Both the position numbers and the translations under genes were made by a program. Positions 43,463 through 52,086 of a stretch of 64,000 bases of DNA are shown here, in pieces. Position 1 is the first letter of the stretch, and every line of letters begins with the position of its first letter. Source of the stretch: an uncultured Gemmiger sp. (lineage in GTDB: Bacteria; Bacillota; Clostridia; Oscillospirales; Ruminococcaceae); assembly GCA_934502625.1 (NCBI GenBank), contig CAKSUQ010000009.1:1-64000 (forward strand), read 5' to 3'. Under the pieces are notes generated by a model, which had not been told where the DNA came from, searched no databases, and saw only the letters and a list, made by a program, of their open reading frames with translations.

Positions 43463-44091
43463 GCAAACACGCTTTGTTGCTGTCGGCTGTGCCGGTATCG
43501 GCCGCTATGTGCCGCTACGCGCAGCCGGAGGATTTCGTGGTGGCCTGTGACGCAGGCTACCGCAATGCCGAGCGCCTTGATTTGCGTCTCGATCTGATCG
43601 TAGGTGATTTTGACTCCGCCCCACAGCCCAAAACAGCGCATGAGACGATCGTGCTGCCCCATGTGAAAGACGACACCGACACCCAGTACGCCGCCCGCTG
43701 GCTGCTGGAGCACGGTTACGACCAGATCACGATGCTGGGCGCTTTGGGCGGCGCGCGGCTGGAACATACCCTGTCCAACCTTGCCACCGGGCTGTATCTT
43801 GCCAAAAACGGCGTCGACGTTCTGCTGGCCGACGAGCACAGCGAACTGCGTTTCCTCGTGCCGGGGCGCCCCCTCAGCCTCCAGCGGGAAAACTGGAAGT
43901 ATCTTTCTGTCTTCCCACTGGAGGGTAAGCTCGGCGGCGTCTGCATCCGGGGTGCATTCTATCCCTTGGAGGACGCCGAGTTGACCGCCGACTATCCGCT
44001 GGGCGTCAGCAATGAATTCACCGAGGAAACCGCGCACCTTTCCTGCACCAGCGGCAGCGGCGTGGTCGTGCTGACCCGCGATGACGCGTAA
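43459..44091 (+). CDS. thiN: Thiamine pyrophosphokinase
   Basis: A 210-residue enzyme converting thiamine to thiamine diphosphate. It has VACDAGYRNAERL, LIVGDFDSAP, DDTDTQYAARWLLEHG and GALGGARLEHTLSNL, and a C-terminal beta domain ending in CTSGSGVVVLTRDD. The ATG overlaps the rsgA stop. The rpe gene often found between rsgA and thiN is absent. Confidence 0.93.
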   Translation: MSKHALLLSAVPVSAAMCRYAQPEDFVVACDAGYRNAERLDLRLDLIVGDFDSAPQPKTAHETIVLPHVKDDTDTQYAARWLLEHGYDQITMLGALGGARLEHTLSNLATGLYLAKNGVDVLLADEHSELRFLVPGRPLSLQRENWKYLSVFPLEGKLGGVCIRGAFYPLEDAELTADYPLGVSNEFTEETAHLSCTSGSGVVVLTRDDA

Positions 44092-44109
44092 CACACCGCG
44101 CACAGTGCG

Positions 44110-44118
44110 CATAGTATG
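44110..44118 (+). promoter_or_regulatory. Possible sporulation-sigma -10 element upstream of spoVM
   Basis: CATAGTATG resembles the CATA-NNN-T -10 of sigma-E/sigma-K promoters and lies 28 bp before the spoVM start. The same nine bases occur upstream of yunB. A matching -35 is not clear, so this is tentative. Confidence 0.3.
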
Positions 44119-44145
44119 GCGTACACAGAAAGTGAGGTGCACGCC

Positions 44146-44214
44146 ATGCATGTAGTCGTTGTCCGCTGCCCCCGCGCCTTCCGCTGGCTTTTGCGCGCGG
44201 CGTTCAAGGTCTGA
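44146..44214 (+). CDS. spoVM: Stage V sporulation protein M (22 residues)
   Basis: A 22-residue peptide, MHVVVVRCPRAFRWLLRAAF plus KV, preceded by GTGAGGTG. It follows the SpoVM pattern: a short hydrophobic start (in clostridia often MKVVVIKSPK), Pro at position 9, then an amphipathic helix with basic residues. In Bacillus SpoVM marks the convex forespore membrane and recruits SpoIVA. It lies downstream of thiN, the usual clostridial site, and just before sipL and spoIVA. It is below normal gene-calling length and usual start residues differ slightly, but location and pattern agree. Confidence 0.75.
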   Translation: MHVVVVRCPRAFRWLLRAAFKV

Positions 44215-44225
44215 GCATAATTTTC

Positions 44226-44260
44226 GCCCCTGCCTGTTCCGGGCAGGGGCTATTTTTTTG
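44226..44260 (+). terminator. Intrinsic terminator after spoVM
   Basis: GCCCCTGCC...GGGCAGGGGC stem followed by TATTTTTTT. Confidence 0.85.
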
Positions 44261-44268
44261 CCTGTGCG

Positions 44269-44277
44269 CATATACTG
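44269..44277 (+). promoter_or_regulatory. Possible sporulation-sigma -10 element upstream of sipL
   Basis: CATATACTG fits a sigma-E-like -10 (CATA-NNN-T) 33 bp before the sipL start, after the spoVM terminator. The -35 is not clear. Confidence 0.3.
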
Positions 44278-44310
44278 CCCCAAGAACGTGAATGGAAAGG
44301 GGCAAGCAAT

Positions 44311-45855
44311 ATGGAACTCAAGGTGTTCAAAGACGCCGTTGCATCGTATGGCAGCCGCTGGGAAACGCGGCTGGAACTCCCTGTCGAGACTGAAATTTTA
44401 ATTCCCGATTATCTGCCCGCCGTCTTCAAGATCGTCAAATGCTTGATCACGCCGGTCGTGCTGCAAAACCGGGTATCTGCCGGGCGCTGGCAGGTCGAGG
44501 GCTATCTGCGCTGCACCGTCTATTATCAAAGCGAGGAGCCCGGCTGCCGCCTGCAGCGTACCGAGCAGAAGTTCGCCTTTGAAAAATCGGTCGAGCTGCC
44601 CGCCGGGCAGTACGCCGAGGGCGCGGCGCAGGTCTGGGGCGAGCCGGAATACTGCAACTGCCGCGCCGTCAGCGAGCACCGCATCGACCTGCGCGGCGCG
44701 TATTTTCTCTGCGCCGCTGTAGCCATCCGCCGCGAGCTGGAGCTGCTGACCTCGCTGGCCGACTGCGGCATTGAGCAATACACCCGCACGATGCAGGGCT
44801 TGCAGTGCGCCGCGACCGAGGAAAAGACGCTGACCGACGAGACGTCCATCCCGCTGCCAAGCGCAGGGGAGACCGTGCTGGACATGACCGGCAGCTTTGT
44901 GCCGGGCAGTACCGTGCCCGCCGTGGGGCAGGTCAGTGTGCAGGGCACCTTGCAGCTGCAGATTTGCACCCAGAGCGGCGAAAGCGGCGAACTGACCGTG
45001 CGCAGCCGGGAGATTCCCGTCCAGCAGACCGTTGAGCTGCCCGGCGCTGCCGAGGACGACGCCGTCCTTGTGCGCGGCGAGGTGCTGGCCTGCGTGCTGC
45101 GTGCCGACAATGCCGACAGCGGTGCCGTAGAGGCCGCGCTCTCGGTCACATGGAAGCTACGCATCGAGCTTTGGCGCGGCGTGCAGTACACCGTCGTCGC
45201 CGATGCCTACTCGACGCTCTGCAAGACCCAGACCGTGCAGACGGCATGCCGCCTGCTGCAAAAGACCGCTGATCTGGCGGCGCGCATCCCTGTCAGCATC
45301 GAGGACGACCTGCCCGACGCCGACGGCACCGTCGCGGGCTGCTTTGTCACGCTGGGGGCGCTGGGCGCGGCTGCGGGCGAGGACGGCCAGACGCTGCATC
45401 TGCTGGGCAAGGGGACGGCGCATGTTTTTATCAGCGATGCGCGGGGCGAGCTGACCTGCTATGACAAGCCCTTCACTTGGCAGCCCGACGGCAGTTGGTC
45501 GGGCAGTGCCGACGGGGCGTGGCTCAGCGCCGGGGCGTCGGTCGCCCGCGTCACCAGCAGCAAAAACGGCGCACGGCTGCGGGTCGACTTGGAAATCGAA
45601 GTGAACGGCGCACTGCTGCAGGCACAGAGCTTTGACGCCCTGTGCAGCGTCGAGCTGGGCGAAGCCTACGACAGCAGCGGCGAACCGGCACTGTACATCT
45701 ACTATGCGCGGCAGGGCGAGCCGATCTTCGACATCGCGAAGCGCTACCACGCCCGCGCGAAAGATCTTGCCGCCGCCAACGGTCTGGAAACCGACGGCCG
45801 TCCGCAGGACACGACCGCCGAGGCCGCCTGTCTGCTCATTCCCGCTGCGCTGTAA
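44311..45855 (+). CDS. sipL: SipL-like spore coat morphogenetic protein (DUF3794 and LysM)
   Basis: A 514-residue protein. The N-terminal two-thirds has repeated DUF3794-type segments (VKCLITPVVLQNRVSAGRWQVEGYL and a weaker second copy). The end is a LysM domain (LYIYYARQGEPIFDIAKRYHARAKDLAAANGL). That is the architecture and length of Clostridioides difficile SipL, which binds SpoIVA through its LysM domain and anchors the coat. The next gene is spoIVA, 15 bp downstream, which strongly supports the call. The RBS is AAAGGGG. Confidence 0.88.
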   Translation: MELKVFKDAVASYGSRWETRLELPVETEILIPDYLPAVFKIVKCLITPVVLQNRVSAGRWQVEGYLRCTVYYQSEEPGCRLQRTEQKFAFEKSVELPAGQYAEGAAQVWGEPEYCNCRAVSEHRIDLRGAYFLCAAVAIRRELELLTSLADCGIEQYTRTMQGLQCAATEEKTLTDETSIPLPSAGETVLDMTGSFVPGSTVPAVGQVSVQGTLQLQICTQSGESGELTVRSREIPVQQTVELPGAAEDDAVLVRGEVLACVLRADNADSGAVEAALSVTWKLRIELWRGVQYTVVADAYSTLCKTQTVQTACRLLQKTADLAARIPVSIEDDLPDADGTVAGCFVTLGALGAAAGEDGQTLHLLGKGTAHVFISDARGELTCYDKPFTWQPDGSWSGSADGAWLSAGASVARVTSSKNGARLRVDLEIEVNGALLQAQSFDALCSVELGEAYDSSGEPALYIYYARQGEPIFDIAKRYHARAKDLAAANGLETDGRPQDTTAEAACLLIPAAL

Positions 45856-45870
45856 AGGAGGGGAACACCC

Positions 45871-47346
45871 GTGACACAGGATCAAATTTACCAGAACATT
45901 GCACAGCGCACCGGCGGGGACATCTACCTCGGCGTCGTCGGCCCGGTGCGCAGCGGCAAAAGCACCTTCATCAAGCGTTTTGCCGAGCTGATGCTGCTGC
46001 CCCGCATCAAAAATGAGGCGCGCCGCGCCCGCGCCCACGACGAGCTGCCACAATCTGCCGCCGGGCGCACCATCATGACGACCGAGCCGAAGTTCATCCC
46101 GGAGAAAGCCGTCAAGCTCGATCTTTCGGGCGGCGGCAGCTTCCGCGCGCGGCTCATCGACTGCGTCGGCTACATGGTGGACGGCGCGCTGGGGCACGAG
46201 GAAAACGACGCGCCCCGCCTTGTAAAAAGCCCGTGGTTCGACCACGAAGTCCCGTTCGACCTCGCCGCCGAGACCGGCACGCGGCAGGTCATCCGGGAGC
46301 ACGCCACCGTCGGGCTGGTCGTAACGACGGACGGCTCGGTGGCCGACCTGCCGCGGGAGGCCTACCTCGACGCCGAGCAGCGCATCATCAATGAGCTGGA
46401 CGCCATCGGCAAGCCGTATATCATCCTGCTCAACTGCGCCGAGCCGGACAGCGACGACGTCCGCCGTCTGGCCGCCGAGCTGACCGAGCGCTACCGCCAT
46501 GCCGTTTTCCCGCTGAACTGCACGACGATGACGGTCGAAACCCTCGACAAGCTGCTGACGACACTGCTTTACGAATTTCCGCTGCGGGAGATCGCCGTAC
46601 AGATGCCCGGTTGGGTCACGATGCTGGAAAGCGGCCACTGGCTGCAAAGCGCTGTCTACACCGCCATGCTGGAGTTTGCATCGTCGGTGCACCGGATGGC
46701 TGATCTTGCCGGTAAGCGCCCCCAGCTGGGGTGCGAGTACATCACCGGCGTGTCGCTTGTCGGCATGGATTTAGCCAGCGGCAGTGCGACGATCCGCGCC
46801 GCCATTGCGCCTGACATCTTCTATAAAATTCTCGGCGAGCAGACCGGCCTTGCCATCGTCGACGAGGCGAGTCTTCTGCCCTGTGTCGTCAGCCTTGCCC
46901 GCGCCAAGCGCGCCTACGACAAGATCAAATCTGCCCTCGATCAGGTCGAAGCCACCGGCTACGGCATCGTCATGCCGGGCATCGACGAGCTGACGCTGGA
47001 GGAGCCGGAGATCGTCAAGCAGGGCGGGCAGTACGGCGTGCGGCTGTCGGCCAGCGCGCCCAGCCTGCACATCATGCGCGCCAACATCCACACCGAGCTT
47101 TCGCCCACCGTCGGCAGCGAGCAGCAGGGCGAGGAGCTGATAAAGAGCCTGCTGGCCGACTTCGAGACAGACCCCGGCAAATTATGGGGCACGAATATCT
47201 TCGGCAAGAGCCTGAACGAGCTTGTCAGCGAGGGCGTGCAGGCAAAGCTTTTGCACATGCCGCAGGAGGCGCGCGGCCGCCTGCAGCAAACGCTGGAGCG
47301 CATCATCAACGAGGGCTGCGACGGGCTGATCTGCATTCTGCTGTAA
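45871..47346 (+). CDS. spoIVA: Stage IV sporulation protein A (coat basement ATPase)
   Basis: A 491-residue cytoskeletal ATPase that polymerises around the forespore to form the coat basement. Near the N-terminus is Walker A GPVRSGKST (residues 24-32), followed by TIMTTEPKFIPEKAV, all near-invariant in SpoIVA. The C-terminal end (GCDGLICILL) is also typical. The start is GTG after AAAGGAGGGG. Its recruiters SpoVM and SipL are encoded immediately upstream. Confidence 0.97.
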   Translation: MTQDQIYQNIAQRTGGDIYLGVVGPVRSGKSTFIKRFAELMLLPRIKNEARRARAHDELPQSAAGRTIMTTEPKFIPEKAVKLDLSGGGSFRARLIDCVGYMVDGALGHEENDAPRLVKSPWFDHEVPFDLAAETGTRQVIREHATVGLVVTTDGSVADLPREAYLDAEQRIINELDAIGKPYIILLNCAEPDSDDVRRLAAELTERYRHAVFPLNCTTMTVETLDKLLTTLLYEFPLREIAVQMPGWVTMLESGHWLQSAVYTAMLEFASSVHRMADLAGKRPQLGCEYITGVSLVGMDLASGSATIRAAIAPDIFYKILGEQTGLAIVDEASLLPCVVSLARAKRAYDKIKSALDQVEATGYGIVMPGIDELTLEEPEIVKQGGQYGVRLSASAPSLHIMRANIHTELSPTVGSEQQGEELIKSLLADFETDPGKLWGTNIFGKSLNELVSEGVQAKLLHMPQEARGRLQQTLERIINEGCDGLICILL

Positions 47347-47356
47347 GGGGGCGCTT

Positions 47357-47569
47357 ATGTTCAAACGTATTTCAGCGGCAGAGCGTGAGCGCCGCGCCGC
47401 CGCTGCCGAGCTGGACACGACCCTGCGGGCGCTGCACGCCAACGAGAGCGCCTTTAAAGAGGCGCAGGATCCGTTTTATATCGAGCAGCTGACCTACCAG
47501 CACGCGGCGCTCATGTGCCGCTGCCGGGCACTGCTGCGCACGCTGCGGACAGGAGGGGCTGACCCATGA
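47357..47569 (+). CDS. DUF2508 (YaaL-like) small protein
   Basis: A 70-residue helical protein matching the DUF2508 pattern: paired helices with FKEAQDPFYIEQLTYQHAAL. Function is unknown. In Bacillus the homologue yaaL precedes bofA, the same neighbour as here. It begins 11 bp after spoIVA. Confidence 0.75.
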   Translation: MFKRISAAERERRAAAAELDTTLRALHANESAFKEAQDPFYIEQLTYQHAALMCRCRALLRTLRTGGADP

Positions 47570-47820
47570 GCGAATACGGGGCGTATGCGGCCGCCGCCCT
47601 CTGCATTATAGCCGTCGTGCGGTGCGCCTTCCGCCAGCGGCACGGGCTGCGCAGCCTGCTGGCCGGGGCGGTATGCGGGCTGGGGGCGTTGGCGCTGCTG
47701 GGATTGCTGGAGCCCATGACCGGCGTTGCACTGCCGCTGAACCGCTTTACGGCGTTCTGTGCGGGCGTGCTGGGCGTGCCGGGGGTGACGGCGCTGCTGC
47801 TCGTGCGGCTGCTGCTATAA
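47566..47820 (+). CDS. bofA: BofA-family inhibitor of pro-sigma-K processing
   Basis: An 84-residue membrane protein with three hydrophobic stretches and the family end motif: LPLNRFTAFCAGVLGVPGV, where the Asn and GVPG are conserved. BofA holds the SpoIVFB protease inactive until forespore signalling. It overlaps the DUF2508 gene by 4 bp. Many clostridia keep bofA even when pro-sigma-K processing differs. Confidence 0.85.
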   Translation: MSEYGAYAAAALCIIAVVRCAFRQRHGLRSLLAGAVCGLGALALLGLLEPMTGVALPLNRFTAFCAGVLGVPGVTALLLVRLLL

Positions 47821-47826
47821 TTTTTC

Positions 47827-47855
47827 TTGCCAAGGGGCGGGAAATATGCTATACT
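47827..47855 (+). promoter_or_regulatory. Promoter of rnpB
   Basis: TTGCCA-17 bp-TATACT, with predicted start near 47862. Confidence 0.75.
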
Positions 47856-47861
47856 GCTTTA

Positions 47862-48205
47862 GAAAACGAGTGGAACATACGGCGGCGGGACAGCCCGCAA
47901 GGGCTGCCTGAGGAAAGTCCGGGCTTCACAGAGACAGAGTAACTGCTAACGGCAGCCGGGGGTGACCCCAGGGATAGTGCAACAGAAAGAAACCGCCGCG
48001 AAAGCGGTAAGGATGGAAAGGCGAGGTAAGAGCTCACCAGCGCACTGGCGACTTTGCGGCTATGTAAACCCTGCTCGAAGCAACATCCGTATGGGACATT
48101 ATGCGGAGTCTCGCGCGTCCCGGTGATGGCGTGAGCCTTGCGGTGACGCAAGGACAAGATAGATCGTCGTTTGATACAGAACCCGGCTTACGGTCCAGTC
48201 GTTTT
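47862..48205 (+). ncRNA. rnpB: RNase P RNA (A type)
   Basis: The conserved P4 halves are present: GAGGAAAGTCCGGGCT near the 5' end and ACAGAACCCGGCTTACGG near the 3' end. Other core elements are GGGTGACCCC, AAACCGCCGCGAAAGCGGTAAGG and GAGGTAAGAGCTCACCAG. Ends AACGAGTGGA and TCCAGTCGTT form P1. The layout fits the ancestral A type usual in clostridia, not the Bacillus B type. Ends are estimated. Confidence 0.95.
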
Positions 48206-48219
48206 TCTTTGTTATCCGT

Positions 48220-48257
48220 AAAAGCACATCTGTTTTTTAAGACAGATGTGCTTTTTT
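48220..48257 (+). terminator. Intrinsic terminator downstream of rnpB
   Basis: AAAGCACATCTGT/ACAGATGTGCTTT perfect stem followed by TTTT. A T run also follows the rnpB P1 helix directly. Confidence 0.85.
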
Positions 48258-48301
48258 GTAGTTTTCCTGCATAAAAAAGCGCAAATGCAGGCAAAAAGTG
48301 C

Positions 48302-48330
48302 TTGTTTATTTCAGATAAATCGTATATAAT
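48302..48330 (+). promoter_or_regulatory. Promoter of the aminotransferase gene
   Basis: TTGTTT-17 bp-TATAAT, 90 bp before the start codon. Confidence 0.7.
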
Positions 48331-48348
48331 GTAGTGTACGCCTGTGAA

Positions 48349-48372
48349 TGTGCCAAGATAGAGGGTGGCACA
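48349..48372 (+). promoter_or_regulatory. Inverted repeat in the aminotransferase leader
   Basis: TGTGCCA-10 nt-TGGCACA is a perfect 7-bp inverted repeat about 12 nt after the predicted transcription start. It is not followed by a T run, so it may be an operator or an RNA hairpin rather than a terminator. Confidence 0.4.
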
Positions 48373-48420
48373 AAACGGCTGTATAGGAAATGTATATACT
48401 TTATTTAGGGGGATCGTATC

Positions 48421-49701
48421 ATGGCTGATTACTTTGCAATGGATCACAACGAGCTCACCGCTGAAAAGGCTGCACTGGAAGCGCAGTACAAAAAGTTTCA
48501 GGACATGGGTCTGAAGCTGAACATGGCGCGCGGCAAGCCCGGCCCTCACCAGATGGACCTGGCGATGGATCTGCTCAAGATGGACAACTACATCACCGAC
48601 GACGGCTTTGACACCCGCAACTACGGCGAGCTGGAAGGCCTGCACGAGGCGCGCGAGCTGTTCGCCGATGTCTTCGGCGTCAAGCCCGGCGAGGTCTTTG
48701 TGGGCGGCAACTCCAGCCTGCAGCTGATGTATAACCTCGTCGCCATCGGCATAATGTTCGGCTTTCAGGATTCGCCGAAGCCTTGGGGGCAGGTCGAGCA
48801 CCGCAAGTTCCTTTGCCCCGTGCCCGGCTATGACCGCCACTTTGCCATCACCGAGGAGATGGGCTTTGAGCTGATTTCCGTGCCGATGAGCCCCGACGGT
48901 CCCGACATGGATATGATCGAAAAGCTCGTCGCCGAGGATGATACCATCAAGGGCATCTGGTGCGTGCCGCAGTATTCGAACCCTGACGGCTACACCTACA
49001 GCGACGAGACCATCCGCCGCTTTGCCGCGCTGAAAACCGCCGCGCCTGATTTCAAGATCTTCTGGGATGAGGCGTACATCGTCCACCACCTGACCGATGA
49101 GATCATCGAGACCCCCGTACTGCTGAACGAGGCCAAGAAGTACGGCAACGAGGATCGCGTCTTCATGTTCACCTCGACCAGCAAGATCACCTTCCCCGGC
49201 GCAGGCGTGTCTGCCATTGCCTGCAGCGAGAACTCGATGAAGTACATGTGCAAGCGCTTCTCGACGATGATCATCAGCTACGACAAGATGAACCAGCTGC
49301 GCCACGTCCGCTTCCTGAAAAATAAGGAGGGCGTCCTCGCGCATATGGCAAAGCACCGCCGCCGTTTGGTGCCCTGCTTCGACGCTGTCAAGACTGCGTT
49401 CGCAACCGAGCTGACCCCCTGCGGCAACATCGCCCACTGGACGAACCCCAAGGGCGGCTACTTCATCAGCCTGTACGTCATGCCCGGCTGCGCCAAGCGC
49501 GTCGCCCAGCTGTGCAAGGACTGCGGCCTGACCCTGACGGGCGCAGGCTCTGCCTACCCCTACCACAATGACCCCGACGACTCGCATCTGCGCATCGCGC
49601 CGACCTATCCGAGCCTGACCGAGGTTGAAACCGCTTCTGCACTGCTTTGCGTCTGTGTGCGTCTGGCAGTTGTTGAAAAGCTGCTTGCCGACAAGCAGTA
49701 A
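48421..49701 (+). CDS. PLP-dependent aminotransferase, aspartate type (Ic-like)
   Basis: A 426-residue fold-I aminotransferase. It has LNMARGKPG, WCVPQYSNPDGYTYS, the PLP aspartate region IFWDEAYIVHHL and the PLP lysine in TSTSKITFPGAGVS. Near the end is GSAYPYHNDPDDSHLRIAP, with the Arg that binds the substrate carboxylate. The sequence resembles the MocR-like aspartate aminotransferases of actinobacteria and clostridia, which make aspartate from oxaloacetate. Specificity is inferred. Confidence 0.85.
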   Translation: MADYFAMDHNELTAEKAALEAQYKKFQDMGLKLNMARGKPGPHQMDLAMDLLKMDNYITDDGFDTRNYGELEGLHEARELFADVFGVKPGEVFVGGNSSLQLMYNLVAIGIMFGFQDSPKPWGQVEHRKFLCPVPGYDRHFAITEEMGFELISVPMSPDGPDMDMIEKLVAEDDTIKGIWCVPQYSNPDGYTYSDETIRRFAALKTAAPDFKIFWDEAYIVHHLTDEIIETPVLLNEAKKYGNEDRVFMFTSTSKITFPGAGVSAIACSENSMKYMCKRFSTMIISYDKMNQLRHVRFLKNKEGVLAHMAKHRRRLVPCFDAVKTAFATELTPCGNIAHWTNPKGGYFISLYVMPGCAKRVAQLCKDCGLTLTGAGSAYPYHNDPDDSHLRIAPTYPSLTEVETASALLCVCVRLAVVEKLLADKQ

Positions 49702-49747
49702 TATTCTAATCCCGCCCGCCGGTGCGAGCAGTTTTTTGGAGGTTTCT

Positions 49748-52060
49748 ATGAACAGAAAAGGGAAGTCATGGCCGTTGTTCGTCGTGGCAATTTTGATCGT
49801 GCTGTTCTCCCTGACGGCCATCCTTGGTGTGAGCTATACCTACGGCGACACCAAGAATGTCTACGTCAAGGGCGCATCTGACATCCGCTTCGGCATCGAC
49901 ATCCGCGGCGGCGTGGACGTTACGTTCATGCCTGCCGACGATGTGGAGGCCACCGATGCCCAGATGACCGCAGCCAAAACGGTTATCGAGGACCGCCTCG
50001 TCGGCCTCGGCATCACCGACTACGAGAGCTACGTTGACAACAACAAGAATCGTATCATCGTGCGTTTCCCGTGGAAGAGCGACGAGGCGGACTTCAATCC
50101 GCAGACCGCTATCGACGAGATCGGTACCACCGCCAAGATGGTGTTCCGCAAGGGCTCGTCCGCCACGGGCGAGGAGATCCTGAGCGGTGACGACGTGGCT
50201 TCCGCAAGCGCTGCCTACAACGAGACCGAAGGCTGGGTCGTCCAGCTGAAGTTCAACTCCGCGGGCGCATCTGCCTTTGCCACGGCCACCACCGAGCTGG
50301 CAGCCAGCAACGGCACGATCTCCATCTGGCTGGATGACAATAACATCTCCACCGCCACGGTCAATGAGGCCATCACCGGCGGTGAGGCCATCATCAAGGG
50401 CAACTTCGATCAGGACAGCGCCTCCACGCTGGCGAACCAGATCAACTCCGGCTCTCTGCCGTTTGCCCTGTCCGCCGAGAGCTACTCCACCATCAGCCCG
50501 TCCCTGGGTGCCAAGAGCCTGGACGTCATGGTGCAGGCCGGCATCATTGCCTTCATCCTGGTCGCGATCCTGATGATCGTGCGCTACTGTCTGCCCGGCA
50601 CCATCGCGGTCATCTCCCTGATGGGCCAGGCCGCCGCCACGCTGGCTGTTGTGTCCGGCTATTTCACGGTTTTCCCCGGCTCCACGCTGACACTGCCCGG
50701 CATCGCCGGTATCATCCTCGGCATCGGCATGGGTGTTGACGCCAACGTCATCACCGCCGAGCGCATCAAGGAGGAGCTGTCCAAGAACAAGACCCTCGAG
50801 GGTGCTGTCAACAGCGGCTTCAAGATGGGCCTGACCCCCATCATCGACGGCAATGTGACCATCGTCATCGTCGCCGCCATCCTGATGGGTGCCTTCGGCC
50901 CGACGGACGGCTTCTGGGCCAAGGTCTTTAACCCGATCTTCTACTGGTTCGGACCTTCCACCGCCGGTACGATCTACTCCTTCGGCTTCACCCTGCTGAC
51001 CAGCGTTCTGCTGAACTTTGTCTTTGGCGTCTGGGCGACCCGCGTCATGATCCGCGGCGCTGTCCACTTCAAGCCCCTGCGCAAGGCCTGGCTGTTCGGC
51101 GGCAAGAAGGAGGGCGGTGCCGACTTCAAGACCCCGTCCATCAATTTCATCGGCAACCGCAAGAAGTTCTACACCTTCTCCTGTGCGCTGATCGCTGTCG
51201 TGCTTGTGTTCTGCGGCATCTTCGGCGTCAAGATGGACGTCGAGTTCAAGGGCGGCTCCATGATCACGCTGGCCTATGAGGGCGAAGCGGATCTCAACGA
51301 CCTGAAGTCCACCATCGGCACCGAGCTGGACAAGTCCAGCCTGACGCTGCAGACCGGCTCCGATATTTCCGGCAATCAGACCTTGACCGTCACCCTGCCC
51401 GGCAGCGATACGCTGACGACCGAGCAGCTGGACAGCCTGCTGGTGACCCTGAACGAGCAGTACCCCGACAACAACTTCGTCCAGAACGAGGTCAGCAACG
51501 TTGACGCTACCATCGGCAAGGAGTTCCTGCTTAAGAGTATCGTCGCGCTGGTCGCGGCCTGTGTGCTGATCCTTGCGTATGTGGCCTACCGCTTCCGCAA
51601 GATCGGCGGCCTGAAGGCCGGCTCCACCGCCATCGTCGCGCTGCTGCACGATATGTTCGTCGTCTTCGGCGTCTTCGTCATCCTGCGCATCCCCCTGAAC
51701 GGCAACTTCATCGCCGCGCTGCTGACGATTCTGGGCTACTCCATCAACGATACCGTCGTTATCTACGACCGTATCCGCGAGAACAGCGCCCTGTACAGCA
51801 AGAAGCAGCTGGGTCTGGCCGAGCTTGTCAATCTGTCCATCAACCAGAGCTTTGCCCGCTCGCTGATGACCTCCATCACGACCTGCCTCGCCTTGGGCGT
51901 CGTCTGCGTGATCTCGGTCATCTACCGTCTGGACAGCATCTACTCCTTCGCGTTCCCGCTGCTGTTCGGCATGGTTAGCGGCGTGTACAGCACGATCTGC
52001 ATCGCTACGCCGCTGTGGGTCGACTGGAAGAACAAGAAAAAGGCTGCCAAGAAGGCTTAA
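49748..52060 (+). CDS. secDF: SecDF protein-export membrane protein (fused SecD and SecF)
   Basis: A 770-residue fusion with 12 predicted membrane helices. The SecD half has FGIDIRGGVDV after the first helix, a large extracellular domain and PGIAGIILGIGMGVDANV. The SecF half has VEFKGGSMITL and LTILGYSINDTVVIYDRIREN. It uses proton or sodium flow to pull secreted proteins from SecYEG. The ATG after TTGGAGG was chosen; upstream in-frame sequence lies in the aminotransferase gene. Confidence 0.96.
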   Translation: MNRKGKSWPLFVVAILIVLFSLTAILGVSYTYGDTKNVYVKGASDIRFGIDIRGGVDVTFMPADDVEATDAQMTAAKTVIEDRLVGLGITDYESYVDNNKNRIIVRFPWKSDEADFNPQTAIDEIGTTAKMVFRKGSSATGEEILSGDDVASASAAYNETEGWVVQLKFNSAGASAFATATTELAASNGTISIWLDDNNISTATVNEAITGGEAIIKGNFDQDSASTLANQINSGSLPFALSAESYSTISPSLGAKSLDVMVQAGIIAFILVAILMIVRYCLPGTIAVISLMGQAAATLAVVSGYFTVFPGSTLTLPGIAGIILGIGMGVDANVITAERIKEELSKNKTLEGAVNSGFKMGLTPIIDGNVTIVIVAAILMGAFGPTDGFWAKVFNPIFYWFGPSTAGTIYSFGFTLLTSVLLNFVFGVWATRVMIRGAVHFKPLRKAWLFGGKKEGGADFKTPSINFIGNRKKFYTFSCALIAVVLVFCGIFGVKMDVEFKGGSMITLAYEGEADLNDLKSTIGTELDKSSLTLQTGSDISGNQTLTVTLPGSDTLTTEQLDSLLVTLNEQYPDNNFVQNEVSNVDATIGKEFLLKSIVALVAACVLILAYVAYRFRKIGGLKAGSTAIVALLHDMFVVFGVFVILRIPLNGNFIAALLTILGYSINDTVVIYDRIRENSALYSKKQLGLAELVNLSINQSFARSLMTSITTCLALGVVCVISVIYRLDSIYSFAFPLLFGMVSGVYSTICIATPLWVDWKNKKKAAKKA

Positions 52061-52086
52061 GTTTGTAGAGAAGGAGGGTAACCGAT

